From Rickettsiales bacterium (GTDB lineage Bacteria; Pseudomonadota; Alphaproteobacteria; TMED109), in contig NZIN01000031.1 in assembly GCA_002689905.1 (NCBI GenBank), forward strand, positions 1 to 11,720: a stretch of 11,720 nucleotides of DNA, written 5' to 3'. The translations under genes were made by a program, and so were the position numbers. Shown in pieces: positions 1 through 6,432 of this stretch; within the stretch, counting starts at the first letter, position 1, and each line of letters begins with the position of its first letter. The notes under the pieces were generated by a model. It was not told the DNA's origin. It was given only the letters and a program-made list of their open reading frames with translations, and ran no database searches.

Positions 1-1314
1 AAGGTCTCTTTTTATTTGCTTACCGTTTTTGATCCATTCAGTCATTAAGCCTACTATATTATCTTTTCCGCCATCATTAAACTCACTAGAGCTAGCATTT
101 TTTATACCTATAACATTTCTTGCATACTCAATAACTGCCAACTGCATGCCAAAACAAATTCCCAAGAAAGGCACTTTAAAATCTCTAGCATACTTTATAG
201 AATTAATTTTGCCCAGTATTCCTCTTTCACCAAAACCGCCTGGAACTAATATTCCATTTAACTTTTTAAACTGATCTTTTGATAAAAATGAATTATCTGA
301 ATTAATCCAATTAATATTAACCTTTGCTACATTCTTTATGCCACTATGGCTTAAAGCTTCAATCAAAGATTTATAAGCATCTTTAAGTTGAATATATTTT
401 CCTATTATGCCTATATCTACCGAATACTTAGGGTTTTGCTTTATATAGCTAATTTTCTCCCAGTGTTTAAGATTAGAGTCTTTTTTGGTTTTGATTTTAA
501 GGTTAAGCAACACTCTCTTATCTAAACCTTCTTTATTTAAAACTAAAGGTAATTCATAAATACTATTAACATCTAAAGCTTGAATAATATTTTTTACACT
601 AATATTACAAAATAACGCTATTTTTTCTTTATCAGATTTTGATATATTTCTTTCACACCGACAGATAAGTATATCAGGTTGAATACCAATTTCTCTTAGC
701 TCTTTAACAGAATGCTGAGTAGGTTTAGTTTTTTGTTCATCTGCTGCATTTAAATACGGTACAAGTGTAAGGTGCAAAAATATTGTTTGATTATTTGAAA
801 GGTCATTACTTAGTTGTCTTATAGCTTCAAGAAATGGCAGGCTTTCTATATCACCTACAGTTCCGCCAACTTCCACTATTAAAAAATCAATATGTTTTAA
901 ATCATAACATATTCTATATTTTATTTCATTAGTTACATGGGGAATTACTTGTACAGTTTTTCCCAAATATTTACCCTTTCTCTCATTATTAATAACATTT
1001 TGATATACTCTTCCTGCTGTAATATTGTCATTTTTAGTTGCATTTACTCCTGTAAATCTCTCGTAATGGCCTAAATCAAGATCTGTTTCTGCTCCATCTT
1101 TAGTTACAAAAACCTCTCCATGTTGGTTAGGATTCATTGTTCCAGGGTCAATATTTAAATAGGGGTCAAGTTTTCTAAGTTTTACTTTAAAACCTCTAGA
1201 CTGCAAGTTTGTAGCTAATGATGCAGCGGTTAAACCCTTTCCTAAAGACGAGACAACACCTCCCGTAATGAAAATTATTTTAGTTTTAAAATTGGTATTC
1301 TTAAATATAACAAT
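1..1314 (-). CDS. pyrG: CTP synthase, 3' end outside window, start codon unclear
   Basis: CTP synthase makes CTP from UTP, ATP and glutamine in the cytoplasm, the last step of pyrimidine nucleotide synthesis. The 438 codons seen here cover the amidoligase domain and about half of the glutaminase domain; the family is usually about 540 residues. Visible signatures, counted from 1314, are the P-loop region GGVVSSLGKG at codons 18-27, LDPYLNIDPGTM, QHGEVFVT, DGAETDLDLGHYERF, GGTVGDIESLPFLEA, KTKPTQHSVKEL, and the glutaminase nucleophile Cys in GICFGMQ (codon 387, bases 154-156). The catalytic His and Glu lie beyond the window edge. The frame is intact throughout. The feature end given is the first codon after the secG stop, because no ATG, GTG, TTG or CTG exists in frame between that stop and the P-loop. 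ATT (1312-1314), ATA (1306-1308) or a frameshifted TTG are the candidate starts. It is the last visible gene of a tpiA-secG-pyrG run. Confidence 0.95.
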   Translation of the reverse strand, partial: MVIFKNTNFKTKIIFITGGVVSSLGKGLTAASLATNLQSRGFKVKLRKLDPYLNIDPGTMNPNQHGEVFVTKDGAETDLDLGHYERFTGVNATKNDNITAGRVYQNVINNERKGKYLGKTVQVIPHVTNEIKYRICYDLKHIDFLIVEVGGTVGDIESLPFLEAIRQLSNDLSNNQTIFLHLTLVPYLNAADEQKTKPTQHSVKELREIGIQPDILICRCERNISKSDKEKIALFCNISVKNIIQALDVNSIYELPLVLNKEGLDKRVLLNLKIKTKKDSNLKHWEKISYIKQNPKYSVDIGIIGKYIQLKDAYKSLIEALSHSGIKNVAKVNINWINSDNSFLSKDQFKKLNGILVPGGFGERGILGKINSIKYARDFKVPFLGICFGMQLAVIEYARNVIGIKNASSSEFNDGGKDNIVGLMTEWIKNGKQIKRDL

Positions 1315-1638
1315 TTACTCCGTATCAGGTACAATTGGTTTTCTGTCTCCTTTATTATCATCCTCGATTAAATCTTCAATGACAGTTTCATTAACAATTG
1401 AATTATTTTTGTTGTTTCCCGATAATATTGCTAATAAAAGACTATTTGCTAAAAAAAGAGCTGCTACGACGGCTGTAAGTTTTGTAAGAAAGTTAGCAGA
1501 ACTCCTTCCCGTTAGCATACCTGAGAAGCTTCCTCCTCCGATACCACCTAGAGCACCCCCATCACTTCTCTGTACTAAAATGATAATTATTAGTGTTATT
1601 GCTAGAATAGCATGGAGTATTAAAAATAAATTAAACAT
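1315..1638 (-). CDS. secG: Protein translocase subunit SecG
   Basis: SecG is the small accessory subunit of the SecYEG inner-membrane channel and assists SecA-driven protein export. The 107-residue product begins with a hydrophobic segment (about residues 3-22). The SecG signature follows: VQRSDGG and a glycine-rich loop GGIGGGSFSGMLTGR (about residues 22-46). Next come FLTKLTA and a second membrane segment (about residues 52-72). The tail from about residue 73 is hydrophilic and acidic, as is common in alphaproteobacterial SecG. The ATG is preceded by AAAAGGA at good spacing. The gene starts 15 bases after the tpiA stop, so the two are probably cotranscribed. Its TAA stop directly abuts the pyrG frame, and secG and pyrG are in the same reading frame, separated only by this stop. 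Confidence 0.93.
   Translation of the reverse strand: MFNLFLILHAILAITLIIIILVQRSDGGALGGIGGGSFSGMLTGRSSANFLTKLTAVVAALFLANSLLLAILSGNNKNNSIVNETVIEDLIEDDNKGDRKPIVPDTE
1318..1321 (-). promoter_or_regulatory. Possible ribosome binding site (GGAG) for pyrG
   Basis: GGAG spans the last sense codons of secG on the minus strand. It lies 3 bases before the ATT at 1312-1314, 4 before an out-of-frame TTG at 1311-1313, and 9 before the in-frame ATA at 1306-1308. It is the only purine-rich Shine-Dalgarno-like site near the pyrG start, so it supports translation beginning just after the secG stop, but it does not decide between these three codons. Confidence 0.4.
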
Positions 1639-1643
1639 GTTTT

Positions 1644-1650
1644 TCCTTTT
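1644..1650 (-). promoter_or_regulatory. Ribosome binding site of secG
   Basis: AAAAGGA on the minus strand lies 5 bases upstream of the secG ATG at 1636-1638. It is one of only a few clear Shine-Dalgarno sites in the window and supports the chosen secG start. Confidence 0.7.
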
Positions 1651-1653
1651 AAA

Positions 1654-2385
1654 TTATAGAGTATCATAAATTTTGCAAAATTCACTAGCAATTAATGATG
1701 CCCCTCCAATTAATCCACCATCAACACTTTTAAGAGAAAAAATTTCTGACGAATTTTTTGAATTTACAGAGCCACCATATAAAACAGGAATATTAGGAAG
1801 CTTATATTTTTTCTTCATAATCTTTTTTATTTCTAAATGAATATTTTCTATTTCATTCATTTTTGGAGTTTTACTACTTCCTATTGCCCATATTGGTTCA
1901 TATGCTATTAAAAGATTCTTAAATTTTGTAGTTTTATCAAACACTCTTGATAATTGTTGTATGATTACTTTTGCACTTATATTTTTGTTGTAATTATCTA
2001 TGCTTTCTCCTACACAAAAAATAACTTTAAGATTTTGCTCATTTGCTCTTCTGACTTTTTCAAATAATACATCATCCTGCTCATTAAAATAACCTCTTCT
2101 TTCCGAATGGCCTATTAGAATATATTTACAGCCTATTTTTTTTATCATTTCAGCTGAAATTTCTCCTGTGTAAGCTCCATTGTTAAAATGGCTGCAATTT
2201 TGACTTCCAAATAAAATTCTATTATCAGAAATATAGTTTTTTAAGAAAAGAGTAGACTGCACTGGCGGTAAGAATATATATTTTTTTCGTCTGTTATTTT
2301 TAATTTCTTTGTTAATTTCAAGTATAGTCTTTAACCCATCATCAAAGCTTTTATTCATCTTCCAATTTGCTACTAAAAATTTCAA
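1654..2385 (-). CDS. tpiA: Triosephosphate isomerase
   Basis: This glycolytic and gluconeogenic enzyme interconverts dihydroxyacetone phosphate and glyceraldehyde 3-phosphate in the cytoplasm. The 243-residue length fits the family (about 240-255). All catalytic residues are visible: Asn7 and Lys9 in ANWKMN, His93 in IGHSERR, and Glu163 in AYEPIWAIG. Loop 6 is PIWAIGSSKTP (164-174), where most bacteria have AIGTGKT. The phosphate-binding motifs YGGSVN (203-208) and GGLIGGASL (223-231) are present. The start is a TTG, because the only nearby ATG (2388-2390) is in another frame and meets a stop after two codons. AAAGG sits 10 bases upstream of the TTG. The gene is divergent from the ppiD-like gene and heads the tpiA-secG-pyrG run. 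Confidence 0.95.
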   Translation of the reverse strand: MKFLVANWKMNKSFDDGLKTILEINKEIKNNRRKKYIFLPPVQSTLFLKNYISDNRILFGSQNCSHFNNGAYTGEISAEMIKKIGCKYILIGHSERRGYFNEQDDVLFEKVRRANEQNLKVIFCVGESIDNYNKNISAKVIIQQLSRVFDKTTKFKNLLIAYEPIWAIGSSKTPKMNEIENIHLEIKKIMKKKYKLPNIPVLYGGSVNSKNSSEIFSLKSVDGGLIGGASLIASEFCKIYDTL

Positions 2386-2390
2386 TTCAT
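2382..2390 (-). other. Two-codon minicistron (Met-Asn-stop) overlapping the tpiA start
   Basis: On the minus strand ATG AAT TGA runs from 2390 to 2382. Its TGA (2384-2382) overlaps the tpiA TTG (2385-2383) by two bases. AAAGG at 2400-2396 is 5 bases from this ATG but 10 from the TTG, so the ribosome binding site is better placed for the minicistron than for tpiA. It could be a real termination-reinitiation start, or the trace of one lost base in the AATTG run: one more T would give an in-frame ATG start for tpiA. Confidence 0.35.
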
Positions 2391-2459
2391 TAATACCTTT
2401 AAAAATTTATAAATTAATTGTTTTATATTTATACAAAAATGTTAAATATGTATATTATT
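2386..2459. promoter_or_regulatory. Divergent promoter region between tpiA and the ppiD-like gene
   Basis: This 74-base, almost pure A/T gap must hold the promoters of both divergent gene runs. It contains a perfect 12-base palindrome at 2404-2415, within which TATAAA reads as a -10-like hexamer on both strands (2408-2413 plus, 2411-2406 minus). No convincing -35 element was found at 16-18 bases from either. On the plus strand TTGTTT (2418-2423) could be a -35 with TTAAAT (2442-2447) as -10. Exact promoters cannot be assigned by eye in such AT-rich DNA. Confidence 0.35.
2396..2400 (-). promoter_or_regulatory. Ribosome binding site upstream of tpiA
   Basis: AAAGG on the minus strand is 10 bases before the tpiA TTG and 5 bases before the overlapping ATG AAT TGA. 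It supports translation starting at or just before the assigned tpiA start. Confidence 0.5.
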
Positions 2460-4325
2460 ATGTTAAAAAAAATAGTAACGTCTATAAAAAACCTTGGGAC
2501 TAAGTCGCTTATAGTGCTTATAGCTCTAAGTTTTGCTGTATGGGGCATAGGTGATATATTTAATGGAAACTCTAACCCCACGGTTGCATCCGTTGGAAAG
2601 TCTAAAATTAAATTAAATGATTTTAATTTAGAATATCAAACAATCATAAATAGTTTAAGACAAAACAATGATGAACTTGTATCTGAAGAATTGATTAAAT
2701 CATTAGGAATACACAAATCAGTTCTTAACAATTTAATAAATAATGAATATATTAATCAATTGTCAAATGAATTAGGAGTTATTGCCTCTGAAAAATATAT
2801 TAAAAAGACTATATTTCAAAATAAAAACTTCCATGACAGGTTAGGTGTTTTTAATAAGGATTATTTTAATTACTTTTTAAGTAGAAATAAAATTTCTGAA
2901 AAAGAAATATTAATGATAAGTGAAAAAAATTTAGTAAACGATGTTTTTATTAAAACTATAAGTAACTCAATTAATGTGCCGAATGTAGTAGCTAAAAATA
3001 TTAAAGAAAAGAGAGATGTTGTTAGAAAAGCTGAAGTTTATGAGATTAATACTTCAGCTATGATAATTAAAAAGAAAATATCAGAAAAAGAAATTTTAAA
3101 ACATTATGATGATATTAAACTTTCACTTTTAAAGCCTGAAAAAAGAAATATTAATCTTATATTTGTAGATCAAAGACATATAGAAAAAAGTTTAACCTTT
3201 AGTGATGATGATATTCTTAAAATCTATAATGCAAATAAAAGTGCTTATTTCACTCCTGAAAAGAGAGAGATTTATCAATTAATTTTTGATAACACTGAAG
3301 AAGTTAAAAACTTTAAAATTAAATATAAAAATAATTTTGATATTAAAAATTATATTAATGAAAATAGTTTAATAGAGGAAGATATTTCACTTGGTTTAAT
3401 TAGTAAAAATGAGCTTGATATAGAAACTAGTAAAGTTGCATTTTCACTAAAAAAACAAGTTTTATCAGATCCAATAGAAACTTCTTTTGGATGGAAAGTA
3501 CTTTATGTAAAAAGGATCGTCCCAGAAAGCAATATAAACTTTCAAAATGCTAAACAAGAAATAAGAAAAGATTTAGAAAACTCAACCTTGAGCGAAAGAG
3601 TATATGAAAAAGCAAATTTATTTTATGAGAAATTTTTAGAATCCAATGATCTAGAAAATTCTTTAAAACTTTCTAACTTAACTAATTTGAAAATTAATGC
3701 ATTAACACTAAATGACATGACTAGCTTAAAAGAAAAAAAAATATATATAGAAGAGCAAGATTTAGTGAAAATAATATTTAATTTGGAAGAAGGTAAATTA
3801 TCTGATCCTATTGAGAATGGTGATGCTTCTCTCTTGTTCATTTATTTAGATAAAATAATCCAATCAAAACCAAAAACCTTAGCAGAATCTAAAAAAGAAG
3901 TAACTGAGAGTATATACAATAGAATTAAAAGACAAGAGGCTATGAAAATTTCTAATGATTTGTATAGTAAACTAATAAAGAATCAAAATACTGATACTAA
4001 ATCATTTAAATTAACAAAAACAGAATGGGTTACTATGGATCAAAGGTTAGGAGAAAAAATAAACCCCAAAATTAAAGATGTTATTTTTAAAACACCACTA
4101 AACAAATTTTCAAAAATTATTGAAATAGACAGCACTAAATTTATTTTTGTTAGACCTACTAATCAAAGCAATGATTTTTTAGATACTACAATAAGTACTA
4201 AGCTCGAAAATGTTAGAATTAGTATAGATAATAGCATCGATAATGATATATTGAATGCATTATTAATAGATTTAAAAGCTAAAAGAAAAAGTTCTATAAA
4301 TGAGAGTTTTCTAAATTCATTTTAA
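2460..4325 (+). CDS. ppiD: Membrane-anchored periplasmic parvulin-type folding factor (PpiD/SurA-like)
   Basis: This is probably an inner-membrane-anchored chaperone of the PpiD type that helps secreted proteins fold at the exit of the Sec channel. The 621-residue product has a short basic N-terminus (MLKKIVTSIK), one membrane segment (about 15-30, SLIVLIALSFAVWGIG), and a SurA/PpiD-like helical chaperone region (about 40-190). A parvulin-like domain follows (about 264-356), with its usual ending SDPIETSFGWKVLYVKRI. The C-terminal part is variable. PpiD parvulin domains are often inactive, so isomerase activity is uncertain. The ATG at 2460 was chosen because MLKK followed by the anchor is the usual family start. 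In-frame TTG 2418 and ATG 2439 and 2448 would only add an unusual Tyr/Ile-rich extension. No Shine-Dalgarno site precedes any of them. trpE begins 1 base after the stop, so this gene leads the trp operon. Confidence 0.88.
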   Translation: MLKKIVTSIKNLGTKSLIVLIALSFAVWGIGDIFNGNSNPTVASVGKSKIKLNDFNLEYQTIINSLRQNNDELVSEELIKSLGIHKSVLNNLINNEYINQLSNELGVIASEKYIKKTIFQNKNFHDRLGVFNKDYFNYFLSRNKISEKEILMISEKNLVNDVFIKTISNSINVPNVVAKNIKEKRDVVRKAEVYEINTSAMIIKKKISEKEILKHYDDIKLSLLKPEKRNINLIFVDQRHIEKSLTFSDDDILKIYNANKSAYFTPEKREIYQLIFDNTEEVKNFKIKYKNNFDIKNYINENSLIEEDISLGLISKNELDIETSKVAFSLKKQVLSDPIETSFGWKVLYVKRIVPESNINFQNAKQEIRKDLENSTLSERVYEKANLFYEKFLESNDLENSLKLSNLTNLKINALTLNDMTSLKEKKIYIEEQDLVKIIFNLEEGKLSDPIENGDASLLFIYLDKIIQSKPKTLAESKKEVTESIYNRIKRQEAMKISNDLYSKLIKNQNTDTKSFKLTKTEWVTMDQRLGEKINPKIKDVIFKTPLNKFSKIIEIDSTKFIFVRPTNQSNDFLDTTISTKLENVRISIDNSIDNDILNALLIDLKAKRKSSINESFLNSF

Positions 4326-4326
4326 C

Positions 4327-5829
4327 ATGATTAATATATCTCCTAATTTAAATGAATATTTAAAAAAAATTAAAAAAAAAGAAAATCAGATTATTTGGAC
4401 AACCTTTAAATCAGATTTAGATACGCCTGTTTCTACTTATTTAAAATTATGTAAACAACAAGAGAATAGTTTTCTTTTGGAGTCAGTACAAGATGGCACT
4501 CATAGAGGACGTTATTCAATTATTGGATTTAATCCAGATGTTATATGGAAATGCGTAAATGGAATAGCTTATAAAAAGACTTTAAAAAAGAATAATGAAT
4601 TTATAAAAGAACAACAGAAACCATTAATTAGCTTACAAAGTTTAATAAAAGACTCAAAAATTAAGTTACCCACTAACCTACCTCCTATGTCTGCTGGACT
4701 AATAGGCTACTTAGGCTATGAAACTATTGAACATTATGAGAAATTACCTAAAAGAAAAAAAAATCAAATAGATCTGCCTGATGGATTTTTTATAAGACCC
4801 TCTGTACTAGCTATATTTGATGATATCAAAAATGAAGTAACTTTAATATGTCCTTATTGGTTTGATAAAAAAAATGAGTTTAAAAATGATTATAAAAAAA
4901 TTAATATTATTATAAGAAATTTAATAGATGTAATTTTGAGAAAACCACTTAATTATAGTTTTAAGAAGCCATTAAAGAAATTTACTAAACCCGTTTCTAA
5001 TATCAAAAAAAGTACCTTTATTGAAATGGTAAAAAAAGCAAAAGAATATATTTTTGAAGGTGATATATTTCAAGTCGTCCTATCTCAAAGGTTTAAAACA
5101 CAATATTTACTTCCACCATTTGAGTTATATAGGTCCTTAAGAAGTTTAAACCCCTCTCCTTTTTTATTTTATATGAACCTGAAAGATGAAAAAAAAAGTA
5201 ACTTTTCAATTATAGGCTCTAGTCCAGAAATACTTGTTAAACTAGAAAATAAAAAAATAACTATAAGACCAATTGCTGGAACTAGACCTAGGGGTAAAAA
5301 TATTAATGAAGATAAAAAGCTTAAAGAAGATTTATTATCTGACCCAAAAGAAATATCTGAACACTTAATGCTTTTAGATTTAGGACGAAATGATGTTGGT
5401 AAAATGTCAAAAATTAATTCAGTAAAAGTTACTGAAAGAATGAAAGTAGAATTGTATAGCCATGTTATGCATATTGTTTCAAATGTAATTGGTATAGCAA
5501 AAAATACAAAAAATGCTGTTAATATTTTAATGTCTGGTTTTCCTGCAGGGACAGTTTCAGGAGCTCCTAAAATAAGAGCTATGGAAATTATTAATAAATT
5601 GGAGCCTGAATCAAGGGGTATATATGCTGGCTGTGTTGGTTATTTTTCAGCTAATGGTGATATGGAAACATGTATAGTTTTAAGAACAGCTGTAGTAAAA
5701 AATAATGAGATGTTTGTTCAAGCTGGTGCAGGAATAGTAGCAGATAGTATTCCTGAAAGTGAATATATGGAAACAGTTAATAAATCAGCTGCATTATTTA
5801 GAGCTGCTGAATTATCGTATAATAGTTAA
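4327..5829 (+). CDS. trpE: Anthranilate synthase component I
   Basis: TrpE converts chorismate to anthranilate using ammonia supplied by TrpG, the first committed step of tryptophan synthesis. The 500-residue protein is full length. The LLES motif (residues 50-53), part of the tryptophan feedback site in this family, is intact, so allosteric inhibition by tryptophan is likely kept. Chorismate-site signatures follow: PIAGTRPRG (315-323), LLDLGRNDVG (349-358), HVMHIVSNV (379-387), GFPAGTVSGAPK (404-415) and QAGAGIVADS (465-474), with PESEYMETVNKS near the end. The GTVSGAPK and IAGT signatures favour TrpE over PabB together with the adjacent trpG, trpD and trpC. The ATG lies 1 base after the preceding stop with no ribosome binding site, so translation is probably coupled. 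No trp leader peptide or attenuator is present upstream. Confidence 0.96.
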   Translation: MINISPNLNEYLKKIKKKENQIIWTTFKSDLDTPVSTYLKLCKQQENSFLLESVQDGTHRGRYSIIGFNPDVIWKCVNGIAYKKTLKKNNEFIKEQQKPLISLQSLIKDSKIKLPTNLPPMSAGLIGYLGYETIEHYEKLPKRKKNQIDLPDGFFIRPSVLAIFDDIKNEVTLICPYWFDKKNEFKNDYKKINIIIRNLIDVILRKPLNYSFKKPLKKFTKPVSNIKKSTFIEMVKKAKEYIFEGDIFQVVLSQRFKTQYLLPPFELYRSLRSLNPSPFLFYMNLKDEKKSNFSIIGSSPEILVKLENKKITIRPIAGTRPRGKNINEDKKLKEDLLSDPKEISEHLMLLDLGRNDVGKMSKINSVKVTERMKVELYSHVMHIVSNVIGIAKNTKNAVNILMSGFPAGTVSGAPKIRAMEIINKLEPESRGIYAGCVGYFSANGDMETCIVLRTAVVKNNEMFVQAGAGIVADSIPESEYMETVNKSAALFRAAELSYNS

Positions 5830-5832
5830 TAC

Positions 5833-6432
5833 ATGTATTTGCTAGTAGATAATTATGACAGTTTTACCTGGAATATTTATCATTATTTATCTAGTTTTAA
5901 TGTAAAAGTAGAAGTTAAAAGAAATGATAAATTAAATATAATTGATATAAATAATAAACAATATCATGGGATAGTATTTTCACCTGGTCCAGGTAAACCT
6001 GAAAATGCAGGTGAAATGATGAAAATAATAAATATTTATCAAGGAATCATACCTATGATGGGCATATGTCTTGGACACCAAGCAATAGCTGCCTGTTTTG
6101 GAGCTAAAATAATTAAAATGAAAAAAGTAATGCATGGTAAAACTGATATAATAAATATCATTAAAAAAAATAATATTTTAAAAAATGTATCTAATCAATT
6201 TATAGCTACAAGATATCATTCTTTAGAAGTATCTAAGAAACTTCTACCTTTAAGTATTGAAGTTTCTGCAAAGACTAAGAGTAATAATATTATGGCAATA
6301 AAAATTAAAAATAAGAATATATATGGACTTCAATTCCATCCTGAAAGTATTGCGACAGAGAAAGGTAAAGTTTTTTTTAAAAACTTTATAAATATATGCA
6401 ACCTAAATAAAAGGAAAAATAATGAGCTTTAA
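5833..6432 (+). CDS. trpG: Anthranilate synthase component II (glutamine amidotransferase)
   Basis: TrpG hydrolyses glutamine and channels ammonia to TrpE. At 199 residues it is a standalone class I amidotransferase domain. The start MYLLVDNYDSFTWN, the oxyanion loop SPGPGKPENAG (50-60), the nucleophile Cys79 in GICLGHQ, and the His169/Glu171 pair in FHPES complete the catalytic triad. Members of this family may also serve PabB in folate synthesis; no pabB is in the window, so this cannot be judged. The gene begins 3 bases after the trpE stop without a ribosome binding site and overlaps trpD by 11 bases. TrpE and TrpG are separate polypeptides here, unlike the fused TrpEG of some Rhizobiales. 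Confidence 0.95.
   Translation: MYLLVDNYDSFTWNIYHYLSSFNVKVEVKRNDKLNIIDINNKQYHGIVFSPGPGKPENAGEMMKIINIYQGIIPMMGICLGHQAIAACFGAKIIKMKKVMHGKTDIINIIKKNNILKNVSNQFIATRYHSLEVSKKLLPLSIEVSAKTKSNNIMAIKIKNKNIYGLQFHPESIATEKGKVFFKNFINICNLNKRKNNEL
6411..6415 (+). promoter_or_regulatory. Ribosome binding site of trpD
   Basis: AAGGA lies within the 3' end of trpG, 6 bases before the trpD ATG at 6422. It supports that start despite the 11-base overlap with trpG and is the only clear Shine-Dalgarno site I saw in the plus-strand array. Confidence 0.6.

Noticed and set aside
29..274. Open plus-strand frame of 81 codons near the left edge
   Set aside because: It lies opposite the pyrG glutaminase domain, including the GICFGMQ motif, and is a shadow of that gene.
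1306..1323. A SecG-PyrG fusion made by readthrough of the single TAA between them
   Set aside because: The two genes are in the same frame, but the stop is TAA followed by A, a context not known for efficient readthrough. A membrane-SecG to cytosolic-PyrG fusion has no precedent I know of. A non-canonical start or an indel is simpler.
1268..1669. Open plus-strand frame of 133 codons opposite secG and the 5' end of pyrG
   Set aside because: It is the complement of secG and pyrG, which have clear family motifs. Its product has no recognisable features and no ribosome binding site.
2418..2459. Longer ppiD start at TTG 2418 or ATG 2439/2448
   Set aside because: The extra residues are Tyr/Ile-rich and unlike the usual MLKK-anchor start of this family, and none of these codons has a ribosome binding site.
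3623..3841. Minus-strand frame of 72 codons inside the ppiD-like gene, and a similar one at 9292-9534 inside moeA
   Set aside because: Both are antisense to well-supported genes and show no motifs or start signals of their own.
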